Origin: Macrolepiota albuminosa
Taxonomy: Eukaryota > Basidiomycota > Agaricomycetes > Agaricales > Agaricaceae
Assembly: GCA_027475525.1 (NCBI GenBank)
Contig: JAMWFC010000051.1
Span: 620,001-684,000, forward strand
Length of the DNA stretch: 64,000 nt
Direction of reading: 5' to 3'
The position numbers and the translations under genes are program-made. The notes under the pieces are model-generated. The model searched no databases. It saw only the letters and a program-made list of their open reading frames with translations, and was not told where the DNA came from. The first letter of the stretch is position 1. Each line of letters opens with the position of its first letter. This document shows positions 31,906 through 44,212 of the stretch, one piece after another.

Positions 31906-33103
31906 TGTCACTTCTAATTGTAGCAGCAAAATTCCTCAGGATTCAGTGTGACTGATGAGTGATTGATACTGGTGTATAATACATAATTGAATTCATGCCC
32001 TTGTAACAATGGGGGTTGGCAGAAAAATGTATGTAAAGTGGCATAGATAGATACAGAAGGTAGAGATTCAGAGAGTTGCAAAACTTTTATCACAGTCTGC
32101 TGGTTGTATCTCCAATTGCTCATTTCTGCCACATGACCTGTCTGAACAAACTAAGTTACAAGAGCAAACCAATGGCCACATTCACGAGTTTCTTTACTGG
32201 ACAAGTTGGAGCACACTCCAAGAGAGCCTGCACAGCCTGTTTCGAGCTCCAATGCATGTATCTGAATTTAAATACTCCTTTACAAAAGGGTGTGGAGTGG
32301 AGGGTAGTTACGAATAAACTATTTAATCTCCAACCTGCATGTGAGTCATCTAGGATGATCCTTTCTTCTGATAAGATACATTCTTACCTAGAGTGTTCAT
32401 CGAGGTAAGATTCCTTTGGGAATGGGTCTCACCTGTACCCGCTCTCTAGTAGTGTGACATCCAGTAATTCTTGAGGTGTTATCATTGGTCGCATAAAAAC
32501 CTCCATTTTAATTGTTACTCACACCCAGTCCAATGTGAGAGACTGAGGGTGTGTTTACGATGTGTCCAAATATATGAGTAAACAATGGGCCCAGCCTGAA
32601 ATCAATCTTGGTACCATCCCAGACGGCACAGTGACTTGCACACATGATTGGAAAGTTGAGGACAATGGAGATGGATGGTCCTGACTGGTCGCATGATTTT
32701 GGCATGGGAGGCATCAGAGTGGAGAATCATATGTCGAGTGGTCAAGAAAGGCAAAGGAGAAGTTGTAAAAGAGGCCATTGCTGTTGGGAAGGAGATTGAA
32801 ATTCAAGCTGCCAAGGAAGTGTGCAATGCTGGTATATCGCTTCAGCGTGACGTAGGATTTCTAGTTGACACTTGCAGAAGGTTTGAGATTTGCACGACGT
32901 ATCTTCCATTGCTTATTTGCAACCAAGGGATCAGAAAGAGGGTATGTTTGGTATTTTGCCCACAGTTTCTGGACAGGTATGGGCATCTTCGCAGAGGGTA
33001 CTGGCTCAAAAGCATGCCGCAGAGTTATTGAAATTGAAGCAACATAGAAAACCGAACTTTACAAATTCGGTTCCCCGGCAATAACAAAAACAACCAACTG
33101 CTT
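31906..33103. other. AT-rich intergenic region with repeat remnant
   Basis: No gene was recognised downstream of the transporter. It contains the right copy of the TGTTACTCA repeat. Confidence 0.4.
32515..32590. repeat. Degenerate direct repeat flanking the transporter locus, right copy
   Basis: Reads TGTTACTCACACCCAGTCCA, then GAGGGTGTGTTTACGATGTG and AACAATGGGC. It corresponds to 22485-22560 with several substitutions and small indels. Homology ends soon after AACAATGGG. Confidence 0.5.
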
Positions 33104-33194
33104 GGGCCTGGCCGGGAATTGAACCCGGGACCTCCTCGAGATAACGTCGAGCTGAGAGCCCTAACAAGGAATCATACTACTAGACCACCAGGCC
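33104..33194 (-). tRNA. tRNA-Pro (anticodon AGG) with a 19-base intron
   Basis: On the minus strand, GGCCTGG pairs with CCAGGCC and is followed by discriminator C. The D arm is GTCTAGTAGTATGAT. The anticodon stem CCTTG pairs with CGAGG (one G-T pair). The loop TTAGGG contains anticodon AGG, interrupted after position 37 by about 19 bases. The T arm is GTCCCGGGTTCAATTCCCGG. The fit to eukaryotic tRNA-Pro is good; box A and box B are intact. Confidence 0.92.
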
Positions 33195-34574
33195 GTTGTA
33201 TTTCCGAGGAATGTAGAACATCAGAAACCTTAGGTGTCTTAAAATTGACTTCATCTCGATCATGCCGAGACTCGGCTCAAGGAATCGGCGCTTTTCGAGA
33301 CGTCCAAGTTCCCGTTATATGGCCAGTCCATGATTCATTGAATAGCATTTAGCATTCTTGCACACACACATGAATCGAAGTCTTCAGTACACAGAGTTGC
33401 GAGTTGTGATTAGAAAAAGACACCATTTTTGGCAATCTACTTGGGTAAAGGTAATGGTGAAACTACACACAGCCCCGTATAGAAGAGCAAAAAGAACATC
33501 ACATATCAAAGTATGTTCCCCCATCTGTAATGGTATGTGTACAAGTCCAGAGTCACGAGTAAGTGCTTGATGGTGCCATTGCCATGCGGCTCCGAGAGAA
33601 CTGACCCTTTTTCCCTAGCGCCAATTGCTCCACGATCCAAGCCCACGACCTCCGATCACAAAGGCCCAAACTTCAACACAGTCCAGAGGACACTTGTGTC
33701 GCAAAATAAATAGCAGTGGCGTCCGTCGACATAGGACCCTGATTGTACAGGGTCGTACCTGTGTCAATCTTTGTTTCGAATGTGGCGCTTAAGTAGTTTG
33801 CGACTTTTTTTCTCAAGGAGGGGTTGATTCGTGGTCATTGGAAGATGCGCTATGATAGATTGCGATATCATAGGCAATACATGATACATCTGTTCTGCAC
33901 AGATTTCGACGGGCTACTGTTCCGTTACAAAAAAGGCTGTTTGTTTTGATTCTCGAACGAACATCTACGGTGGCACAGAGCCGGTTGAAATCAATCACGA
34001 GGCAGAATGGGGCTTTAGATTACGAGAAAAACGTGACCGGATCTGGATCATAGTAGATCCAGAGGTCTTGTGCACATCCTTCTGTGATTAAGGTGACATG
34101 GAGAGTGAGCTACAAATATTTATTCTGGACACCATTGAAAGAGACCAGTTGAAGTGAAAGAGATTTGCGGTCGGTCGCAACTCTGATTGACATTACGTTG
34201 TCGGATACGTCTAGTGAATTATGACGTGTGAGTATGGCACGAAGTGTGGCATCTTATCAACGCAATGATGGGAACAACTGCCTCATGGGCAGAGCAAATT
34301 TAATGTGGACCCGCAACGACGATCAAAGGTGCTTGGCGGCCGCATCAGTGTTTGGAATGCGCGGCCGAGACACCCCCGTTGATTTGTATTGGGGAAGTAA
34401 AATTTTAGTGGGAGAACAGGGGGTGGGGCATGTGATGTTGGAGGGGAGTGTAGAAGGGGGGATAGGAGGGAGTTGACCAGGCACGACGTCATCAACAGGG
34501 ACAAACAGGATGTTGGATTATAACAGTGGCTACGTCAGCAATCGTCATCTTTTCCGACCCCCACCACTGTCGTC
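33195..34574. other. Intergenic region upstream of the bZIP gene
   Basis: No gene was recognised. Short plus-strand frames such as 34228-34476 lack family features. The final few hundred bases presumably hold the bZIP promoter; GGCCGC runs occur near 34340. Confidence 0.4.
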
Positions 34575-35895
34575 ATGGCCGCAAAGAGCAAATCGCCGTC
34601 ACCGCGCGCCAGTCGCCGCAAGGATTTTGACAAAGAACCAAATCCGTTTGAACAGTCTTTCAGTGCCAAGCCAGACCCCGACCGTCCCCCGTCCCGCTCA
34701 GACAAACGCAGCCCATCTCCCCGGCCCGTACTCCCGCCCCTTGCATCCATCTCGTCCCCTGCAGATCCAAATTATGCATCCTGGTACAGCACATCCCAGA
34801 CCCTCCGCTCCGGCCCTCTCTCTCCCGCCATGCTCGCCGGCCCGCAACCCTCCGCCGACCAATCCCATCTCCAGTTTGATCCCGCCTCCTTCCGTACTGG
34901 CCTCACTCCCCGCACCGGCCTCACTCCTCGCACCGGCCTCACCCCCGCCACCGGCCTCACCCCGCTCGTCGGTGGCCCCGTCGCCTTTCCCCCCTCCCCC
35001 AACACCGCCGCCTTCATCGCCATGATCAACAACAACAACCACCAGTCATCCAACCCTACCATCACCCCAAACACCCTCAATGCCCTCACTGGCGCCCTCA
35101 ACAATGCCGCCCCTACTTATGACCACCCTGGTCCCTCCAGTTCTGCCCCAAGTAACACTGGACAGCCATACATTTCCGCTTCCAACGCCGCAACCACAGC
35201 AGCCAATGGCCTCTTTCTCCTCTCTCAGGCTCATCAGGAGCTCGAGAAACGCCAGCAAGATGCTCAGCGCCAAGCCGCTGCGCCAGTTGTCAATGGTCGT
35301 CGCACTGCAAAACGCGCTGCAGACTCTGTGCCCATGTCCACAAACGGCACGTCCCGTGCATCTGCAAAGCGCACGCGCGGCAATACGCGCCGTCGGTCAC
35401 TGTCGCAGGACGATGACATGGAGGACATTGGCGACGATGACGATGAAGGTGACGACGATGACGAGAACCTCAACATTGCCAATGACTCGCGTTCTCGGCG
35501 CGGTAATGGCAAGAAACCTGAAACAGAAGAAGAGAAGCGCAGAAATTTTTTAGAGCGCAATCGTCAAGGTATGTCCCTTGCCTTATTTCTATCCCGCCCC
35601 CCTTCCCTCATCCCGTCATTCAGCCGCACTCAAATGTCGTCAACGCAAAAAAGCATGGCTCGCACAGCTCCAGGCCAAAGTCGAGTTCCTCACCAACGAA
35701 AACGAACGTCTAACGTCAGCGCTTGTCTCTTCACGAGAGGAAATTTCACGGCTCTCGGCCCTCGTCGGCGGTGGCGCGATCGTAGGCGCTTCGGGACCTG
35801 GCGTGGCAGGCACCGCCGGTCCGCCGGTAGCAATGAACGTGAACTTGGGTCCAGCCAATGGCAAGGGGAGCGCGAGAGGCGGTTATGGATACTAA
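34575..35895 (+). CDS. ATF/CREB-type bZIP transcription factor
   Basis: Two exons, 34575-35568 and 35624-35895, join within the basic region with a 55-base intron. The N terminus is Pro/Ser-rich (MAAKSKSPSPRASRRKDFDK) and has four tandem TGLTP units (RTGLTPRTGLTPRTGLTPAT). A central acidic block (DDDMEDIGDDDDEGDDDDEN) follows a basic stretch SAKRTRGNTRRRS. The basic region RRNFLERNRQAALKCRQRKK has the N-x7-R signature, with Cys typical of Atf1/CREB factors that bind TGACGTCA. It is followed by a leucine zipper (WLAQLQAKVEFLTNENERLT and onward) and a Gly-rich tail ending GYGY. Fungal relatives act downstream of the stress MAP kinase Sty1/Hog1; that role is inferred. Nuclear. Confidence 0.92.
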
Positions 35896-37282
35896 AATCC
35901 ACCCCCTTTGATTTCTTGGTGGCGCAGAGGCAGTTAAAATTCGAATATTGAAAAACTAAAAACGCGTAGAGGGGTCCGCTTTAGGGTTCCGAAACGGGGT
36001 GCATGCTCGCGGGCATTTTTTTTCATCATACACGCGGTTGGTAGGCGCTCTGGTGTATCTGGTATACATATGTACTACGCGATCGCGCCAGAGCCGTCTG
36101 GTGCAGAGGGACCGAGTTGTGAAATACACTACACGGATATTCAACTGTCCGATAGGGCATCTGGACCTGCTTTGTCTTCCTTGTTGTCTTTTCTTCTTTA
36201 TCGATGATATTGTGACGATTATCTATAGCTAATTCGACTTTAGTACTCATACCGTTATCATTTCTGTTTCTTTGCATTTAATTACTTTGCTTGGAAGAGC
36301 TGTCACAAGGTTCACGAGAACCTTGATAACGTGAACTGTCTTTTTGACACAACAAGTGTCAGCAAGTCCCATGATGGCCGGGAAAACCTAGTCAGGGTCG
36401 ACCCTGAAAAATTTTAACTTACCTCTGGGTAATCATGATGCCAGCGGAGTCTAGTCTTCTTTTAGGCTCTCTGCACTGCTTACAGCACCGATTTTTGGAG
36501 CATCAGTGTCGAGAAACACTGAAAGCTGAGATTGGTCGCCGATCAACGGACACATGTCATACTTACCCCCATGAAGGATATGCAGCTCTTGTTCTTAAGC
36601 AAATGGAGCATGGTGTGATTGCTGTGGTCGTCATATGGGCCAACACACCACCCCGCTGATCAGATGCATCATCAATTGAATACCTCAACCAGTTTCATCA
36701 TCAACTACTACTTCTACTTGATGCATCAGTCTGAACTGGTGTGTGGGCACGTCTGTGCAGAGATTCAGTTCGGTCACTGGTACGGTACGGGCAACAAGTG
36801 TTCATTCAAATTGTGGCTCAAAGCCGTATGTATGCATAAGTATAGATCGAAGAGCTGAAGTCTCAAATCCCACACGTTTATAGACGTATGTTTCTATCTA
36901 TCAGCCGGCATACTTTCAATGTTTGCTTAAACGGCCAGGAACAATATCGATGCGGCCGTCAACTACTTTTGAAGCTTTGATTAGCCTCTGAACAGCCTCG
37001 CCGAAGTCATCTTTTTATCTTCCAGGCTTTGACATGGGGTCATAGGACTATTCACGAGAACAAGAAGAATGTCGAGCTATTTACAAATCTAAGGTGTCTA
37101 ATCCGTATGCGCAGCAAATGCTCACACATACAGTGCTTCTTACCTTCACACCCGCATGCTTGCGATTTATTCTGGGGAACGTCGTGACTGCACGGATCGT
37201 ACGGAACATCCGCGCTCTCTCCGACGGACTGTCGTAGTTAGGTTTTTCAGTAAGCTCTATCTACAGTTCTGAATCCATAACT
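35896..37282. other. Intergenic region between bZIP and GH3-A
   Basis: No gene is supported. Two small perfect hairpins occur close together near 36306-36362 (AAGGTTC/GAACCTT and TGACAC/GTGTCA). The last 130 bases contain a promoter-proximal motif shared with GH3-B. Confidence 0.45.
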
Positions 37283-39767
37283 ATGCCTCCTATTCGCTAC
37301 TTGTTGTGGCTGGCTCCATACCTCGGAACTGTACTGGGGTTTGTCTACACCTTTCCCGACTGCGTCAATGGGCCCCTGAAGTCCAATGCGGTATGCGACT
37401 CCACTCAGGACCCAGCGACGCGTGCAAAAGCCCTCATCGCATTGTTCACCGATGACGAGCTTATGGCGAACACTGTCAACCTCTCGCCTGGCGTATCTCG
37501 CCTCGGCCTTCCTAGCTATCAATGGTGGTCTGAAGCGTTGGTAAAGCTAATTTGATTCGCGTGTGGGGATTCTCTTCTCTTACTTACTAATTTATATTAG
37601 CATGGAGTCGCTTTGAGCCCTGGCGTCACATTCGCCTCCTCTGGAAACTTCAGTTCAGCGACATCGTTTCCCCAACCCATCACGCTAGGCTCAGCCTTCG
37701 ATGACCCGCTTATCAAAACCGTTGCGGATGTGATCAGCACCGAAGCTCGGGCGTTCAACAACTTTGGTAGAGCAGGTCTTGATTTCTTCACCCCGAACAT
37801 CAACCCATTCAGAGATCCACGCTGGGGCCGCGGCCAGGAGACTCCTGGCGAAGATCCATTTCACATCTCCCAATATGTGTTAAAGCTGATCGACGGTCTG
37901 CAGGGCGGTGTAGATCCTAAACCTTACTTCAAGATAGTCGCGGACTGCAAACACTATGCTGCTTATGATCTCGAGAATTGGGAAGGCAACATCCGCACCT
38001 CGTTCGATGCGCTGGTGTCCCTTCAAGACCTGAGCGAGTATTACCTGCCTTCTTTCCAAAGCTGCGCGAGGGACGCCAAAGTCGGCTCGATCATGTGTAG
38101 TTACAACTCCGTGAACGGAGTCCCGGCGTGTGCGAATTCATATCTCCTGCAGACAATCCTGCGAGACTTTTGGGGCTTCGATGATGACAGATGGGTGACC
38201 TCTGATTGCGACGCCGTCGACAATATCTTCAGCACCCACCACTTTACTGCTACATTTGCTGAAGCTGTGGCAGACGCTCTGAAAGCGGGCACGGATATCG
38301 ACTGTGGCAATGCATATGCAGACCACCTCCCAGACGCTCTAAATCAATCTTTGATCACTCGCGCGGATCTCGAAAAAGCTCTGGTTCGTCAGTATACCTC
38401 CCTCGTTCGGTCCGTGGCTTGCAATGCCTTGATCGTCCCTCTAAACGCTGACCTCTCTTCCTCTCTTCATTCTTCAGACTTGGTTATTTCGATTCTCCTG
38501 ACGTCCAACCGTATCGGCAACTCGACTGGTCCGACGTAAACGTACCGACTGCTCAACAGCTCGCGCACCAAGCAGCAGTCGAGGGCATCGTTTTGCTAAA
38601 AAACGACGGAACGTTGCCTTTTGAGTCTTCAGTCAAGAAATTGGCTGTCATCGGTCCTTGGGCGAACGCGACGACGCAAATGCAGGGAAACTATCAAGGC
38701 ATCGCTCCATTCCTCGTTAGCCCATTCCAAGGAGCCGTCAATGCGGGTTTTGTGGCCACGAGTGTTCTAGGGACAACGATTTCAGGCACTTCAAAGACCG
38801 GTTTCTCTGCTGCTGTAGCAGCTGCTCAATCTGCTGATGCCGTTATTTATGCCGGGGGTATTGATGATTCGGTGGAACGTGAAGGGGGAGATCGGACGAG
38901 CATTGCATGGCCTGGTGTACAGCTCGATCTAATTGCTGCACTGGAAGCCGTTGGAAAACCTCTTGTCGTTCTACAGTTCGGTGGTGGTCAAGTCGATGAT
39001 TCCGTGTTGAAAAGTAACAAAACGGTTGGGACTTTGTCTTATCAGAAAGCGCAATGCTCATTCATCACATCTTCAAGGTCAATGCCATACTCTGGGCTGG
39101 TTATCCCGGCCAAAGCGGTGGGACCGCCATTTTTGATATTTTGACCGGAAAGGCTGCACCTGCAGGCCGACTCTCTACTACTCAATACCCCGCAGCATAT
39201 ACTGATCAGGTACCCATGACGGACATGTCGCTTCGTCCTAGCTCGACCAATCCTGGTCGGACATACAAGTGGTACCAAGGAACGCCCGTTTTCGAGTTCG
39301 GGCACGGCCTGCACTACACCACATTCGACATTCAATGGCAAGGTACTCCTCCCACAGAATATAACATAGCATCGCTCGTTGCAGATGCTTCAAGTGGTAA
39401 CCCTCTAGACCTTGCCTTGTTTGATACCTTCAATATCACTGTCCGGAATACGGGACAAGCCACGTCTGATTATGTCGCTCTTCTTTTCGTCAATGGCACC
39501 GCTGGACCTGCTCCCCATCCTAACAAACAGCTTGTTGCTTACACTCGTCTCCACCAAATCGACAGTGGAAGCACTAGCAGTGCCTCTTTACCCGTTACAC
39601 TGGGCTCGATCGCGCGTGCTGATGCACAAGGCAACATGTGGATATTCAATGGCTCATACCAGCTCAACGTTGACACTGGTCCTGTCCTTCTGACCCACCA
39701 GTTCGATCTGGTGGGTCAGCCAGCGCAGATCATTCGCTGGCCTCAGAATGTGAACAGCACTACTTGA
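37283..39767 (+). CDS. GH3 beta-xylosidase, paralogue A (secreted)
   Basis: Exons 37283-37540, 37601-38409, 38478-39024 and 39078-39767 give 767 residues. A signal peptide (MPPIRYLLWLAPYLGTVLGF) precedes FPDCVNGPLKSNAVCD, the classic start of fungal GH3 xylan 1,4-beta-xylosidases. The TIM-barrel domain has TPNINPFRDPRWGRGQETPG, then FKIVADCKHYAAYDLENW. The nucleophile is the first Asp of WVTSDCDAVDNI. The second domain has GIVLLKNDGTLPF and LAVIGPWANATTQMQGNY, followed by GRLSTTQYP and the fibronectin-III-like tail with FEFGHGLHYTTF. It releases xylose from xylo-oligosaccharides outside the cell. It is tandem with a close paralogue having identical intron positions. Confidence 0.95.
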
Positions 39768-41163
39768 CCCGGGAGTATCGTACCTTTTGAGATTGGCTGT
39801 GTATTATAGTTCCAGAATGTATCACACCTGACTACCAATTAAATCAAGAATGTCATCTACAAGGAAAGAATGTCGACGTGTATGTTTTAAGGTTGTGGCA
39901 GAGCCCGGCTCCAATCAAGAGATAAATATTTAAATCCGGAAGTGTATGAAAGATGTCAGTCAATCTGGTTCGTGCCATACGTAGTAAGTCACCCTCAATC
40001 AGTGTATAATTGACTGAGGGTTTTTATGTACAGTGATTGTATATATATATATGTATGTATCAAGACGATGGCTGGCCAATGTACCGGGTCATCATGCATC
40101 AGCACTAGCTCCAAGGGGTGGTGGATAACTTGCTTGTCGGCCCCGAAAAGCTCTATCGACTTCTAATCAAATATGAAAAATCCCTCTCGTTGCAACGGGT
40201 GCCATAATCGGTCCTCTGCATTTACACTCTCAAAGATCAAAAGGCGCAAAAAAAACTTGGGCGGAGCGCAAATCAGTGTAAGATTACCAAAACTGCCCCG
40301 GAAAACTGCTACAAGATCCGCTGCAGCGTGGCTACCGTGAGATATCTACATCGCGACTCGCCTGCAATGAGACTCGTCATTACGATCACGGCCTACTAGT
40401 TTGTGGTGCTATTCTAGCCATGTGGTCACGCCGGTCGGTGGTGCCCTTGTCCTCAAGAAAAAGCTGGCCCAACCATGAAAGAATCCATGAAAGAATCACC
40501 TGCAGACACCACTATGCGGATTCCGCGATACGTGGTTGCCAGCAAGGTTGCTTGTTATAGGATAGCTCGTCACAAACGCTTGAAGGTATTCGTTTCCGCA
40601 GCGTCGTGGTCTAAGACCGGTTGATAGCGGTTGCTTGCTCCAGTCCATACACGTATCGAAACCAACCGCACTAAGTGTTACCTTGCACTAAATTTCAATA
40701 GTGCGAGTCCACGGACGATTTGTCTAACTCGATACCATCAAATGACGGCACAATAGACCACTTTGCTGTCTGAACCCTAAGCTGTTCATGTTAACGCTAG
40801 CTTAACAGAACTTGACCAAACCTCTAACTTAACCTAACCAGGCCTAACCGTATGCTCAGCGTTGGTTTCTTTTCCACGTGAGCAAGCTGTACTCCATGTG
40901 ATCCTGCTTTTTGAGGCCCAAACCTTCATATCCTTTGAGGCCCGGTGATCCGGAGGGTTCTTAGTGGGATTGAGTTAGACAAATCGTCCCTCCTCTGTAA
41001 CTTTACTATGGTTCTGACCTTCGCTTCTAAGTGCTTGCGATTCATTTTGGAAATCCCTTGGTCACTCGGCATGCACCAAACGTAGGATGTTCGAATTTTC
41101 CAGCACCACTGCTGAGCCTTCATAAGCGTGATACACCGAGCTTGGCTTACTGAAATCACAAGT
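39768..41163. other. Spacer between the GH3 paralogues
   Basis: No gene was recognised. It holds a hairpin followed by T residues near 39991-40027, a TATATATATATATGTATGTAT tract near 40040, and a candidate MITE at 40713-40989. Confidence 0.45.
40713..40989. mobile_element. Candidate MITE-like element, 277 bp with 21-base inverted ends
   Basis: The left end GGACGATTTGTCTAACTCGAT and the reverse complement of the right end match at 20 of 21 positions. The interior (CTAACTTAACCTAACCAGG and onward) has no coding frame. No target duplication is obvious, so the mobile origin is an inference. Confidence 0.45.
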
Positions 41164-43757
41164 ATGCCTCCCCTTCGCTACCTGTTGTGGCTAGCTTCCT
41201 GCTTTGGGGCTACACTAGGGCTTGTCTACTCGTTTCCGGACTGTGTCAATGGGCCCTTGAAGTCCAATGCAGTATGCGATCCCACCAAAGACCCCGCTAC
41301 ACGTGCAAAGGCCGTCATCTCATTGTTCACCGACGATGAGCTTATTGCGAACACCGTTAACCTTTCGCCTGGTGTACCTCGCCTTGGTCTTCCTAGTTAC
41401 GAATGGTGGTCTGAAGCACTGGTAAGGTCGGTTATAGTTATGTGACGTTGACCTTATTCGAGATCCAGCATGGAGTCGCATCGAGTCCAGGCGTCACATT
41501 CGCAGCTTCTGGAAACTTCAGTTCGGCCACATCATTTCCTCAGCCCATTACGATAGGTTCCGCCTTCAATGACCCACTTGTCAAGGCTGTCGCGGAGGTT
41601 ATCAGTACCGAAGCTCGTGCATTCAGCAACGTTGGTCGAGCAGGCCTTAATTATTTTACCCCCAACATCAACCCGTTTAGGGATCCACGATGGGGACGCG
41701 GTCAGGAGACACCTGGCGAAGATTCATACCATATCTCCCAATACGTGTTCAACCTCATTGATGGCATTCAGGGGGGTATAGATCCTCAGCCGTACTTCAA
41801 GACTGTTGCGGACTGCAAACACTTTGTTGCATACGACCTTGAAGATTGGGAGGGCATCGACCGTTTCACATTTGATGCACAAGTATCCAATCAGGACCTG
41901 AGCGAGTATTATCTACCTTCTTTTCAGAGCTGTGTCAGGGACGCCAAAGCCGGTTCAGTCATGTGCAGCTACAATTCTGTGAATGGGATCCCTGCATGTG
42001 CCAACTCGTATTTCCTCCAGACAATCCTGCGAGATCACTGGGGCTTCACTGATGACCGTTGGGTGACTGCTGATTGCGATGCCGTTGATAATATCTTTAG
42101 TACACATAACTATACGTCTACCTATGCCGAAGCTGTGGCAGAGGCGTTGAAGGCAGGCACAGATATCGACTGTGGAACCACTTATGCCGTGCACCTACCT
42201 GATGCTTTAAATCAGTCTTTGATCAATCGTACGGACCTCGAAAGAGCTCTAGTCCGTCAGTATACCTCCCTTGTCAGGTTTGTGGCTTGCGTTACCTCAA
42301 ACTCAACGCCAAACACTGATTCTTTTCACCTTTAGATCAGGTTATTTTGATTCTCCTGATTCTCAACCATATCGGCAACTCGATTGGTCCGACGTCAACT
42401 TGCCATACGCTCAACAACTCGCGCATCAAGTAGCACTCCAGGGCATCGTCTTGCTCAAAAATAATGGAATATTGCCTTTCAATAGCTCCATAGCAAAATT
42501 AGCGGTAATTGGTCCATGGGCTAATGCGACTACGCAAATGCAAGGCAATTATCAAGGAGTTGCTCCATTCCTCATTAGCCCATTGCAAGGAGCTATTGAT
42601 GCAGGTTATGAGGCCACATTGGCAATTATCAAGGAGTTGCTCCATTCCTCATTAGCCCATTGCAAGGAGCTATTGATGCAGGTTATGAGGCCACATTCGC
42701 GCAAGGGACTACAATGTCAGGTAACTCGACGGCTGGATTTGCTGCTGCCGTGGAGGCTGCCCAATCCGCCGATGCTGTCATTTTTGCTGGAGGCATTGAC
42801 AACTCAGTGGAGTACGAAGCACTAGATAGGACAAGTATTGCATGGCCTGGCGTGCAGCTCGATTTGATTGCCGCACTGGAAGCCGTTGGAAAACCTCTTG
42901 TCGTTCTACAATTCGGTGCTGGTCAAGTCGATGATTCCGCATTGAAGAAGAACCAAACGGTTAGCACTTACTCTGATCGTGAAACATGATGCTTATTGGT
43001 CAAGTCGATGATTCCGCATTGAAGAAGAACCAAACGGTTAGCACTTACTCTGATCGTGAAACATGATGCTTATCGTATCTGTAAGGTCAATGCCATACTC
43101 TGGGCCGGCTATCCAGGTCAAAGTGGAGGGACCGCCATTTTTGACATTTTGAGTGGAAAGGCTGCTCCTGCAGGCCGGCTCTCTACCACTCAATACCCCG
43201 CTGTATATACCGATCAAGTACCTATGACGGATATGTCGCTTCGTCCCAGCTCGACCAATCCCGGTCGTACTTACAAGTGGTACAAAGGAACGCCCGTTTT
43301 TGAGTTCGGGCATGGCCTTCATTACACGACATTCGACGTTCAATGGCAAGATACTCCTCCCACAGTATATAACATAACATCGCTTATTGCCGATGCACCG
43401 AGCGATAGTCCATTAGATCTTGCCCTATTCGACACGTTCAATATCACTGTTCAGAATACGGGCCAGGTCACATCTGATTATGTTGCTCTTCTGTTCACCA
43501 ATGGCACGGCCGGCCCCGCTCCACAGCCTAACAAACAACTTGTTGCCTATACTCGTCTCCACCAAATCACAGGTGGAGGTACTAGCAATGCTTCCCTGTC
43601 TGTTACACTGGGCTCAATCGCGCGTGCTGATACAGCGGGTGATTTATGGATCTACAATGGCACGTATCAGTTGAACATTGACACTGGTCCTGTGCTTTTG
43701 ACCCACCAAATTGAGCTGGTAGGTCAGCCAGCCCAAATTAGTCAGTTGCCTAAATAG
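41164..43757 (+). CDS. GH3 beta-xylosidase, paralogue B (secreted)
   Basis: Exons 41164-41421, 41469-42277, 42336-42959 and 43086-43757. The protein parallels paralogue A throughout: signal peptide MPPLRYLLWLASCFGATLGL, TPNINPFRDPRWGRGQETPG, nucleophile Asp in WVTADCDAVDNI, LAVIGPWANATTQMQGNY and FEFGHGLHYTTF. Exons 1 and 2 are exactly as long as in A (258 and 809 bases). Exon 3 is 624 bases, 77 more than A's 547, because of a perfect 77-base tandem duplication that breaks the frame. Intron 3 is longer by another 77-base duplication. With one unit removed at each place, the gene is intact at 761 residues. I therefore treat it as functional and the breaks as assembly errors. Confidence 0.92.
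42544..42697. repeat. 77 bp perfect tandem duplication 1 (GH3-B exon 3)
   Basis: Units 42544-42620 and 42621-42697 are identical. Removing one restores the GH3-B frame. Confidence 0.97.
42920..43073. repeat. 77 bp perfect tandem duplication 2 (GH3-B exon 3/intron 3)
   Basis: Units 42920-42996 and 42997-43073. It covers the end of exon 3 and the start of intron 3; collapsing it gives a 49-base intron. Confidence 0.97.
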
Positions 43758-44212
43758 TACTGCTTGAGACAACAGTTCTGTAAATGTATTGTAGTCCAAA
43801 CATTATTATACCGAAACCTAGATGTTATCGATTTGCACAACCCCTGGGGTGGCAGTAATCACCCGATTCATGTCTAAAAATCGACGTTCAGTCAACATTC
43901 GAAAGGGCAGTTGGGTTCCATAGTGGAGTTAATCTATTTTATTTATCTTAACGCCGACCTACCACAACCGGGAAACGTTGATCATTAGATCACAAAGACA
44001 TCGCTATTGTATTATTCGTTCTGTACATATACCCTGTTAGGAAAGGCAATGCCTTAAAACGGATAATTATCCATCTTTCTGAAGTCCTCGTCTGTTCCAT
44101 TCCATCCGTCCTTATCTGTTTTCCAATGCCTTAAAACGGATAATTATCCATCTTTCTGAAGTCCTCGTCTGTTCCATTCCATCCGTCCTTATCTGTTTTC
44201 CGATCCAGATAA
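43758..44212. other. Spacer between GH3-B and the N-demethylase-like gene
   Basis: These two genes converge here. Apart from duplication 3 nothing was recognised. Confidence 0.45.
44047..44200. repeat. 77 bp perfect tandem duplication 3 (intergenic)
   Basis: Units begin at 44047 (CAATGCCTTAAAACGGATAA) and 44124. Confidence 0.97.

Noticed and set aside
42544..43073. GH3-B as a pseudogene with two internal duplications
   Set aside because: Both duplications have the 77-base period found at nine other unrelated sites, and removing one unit restores exact paralogue exon lengths; an assembly error is more likely.
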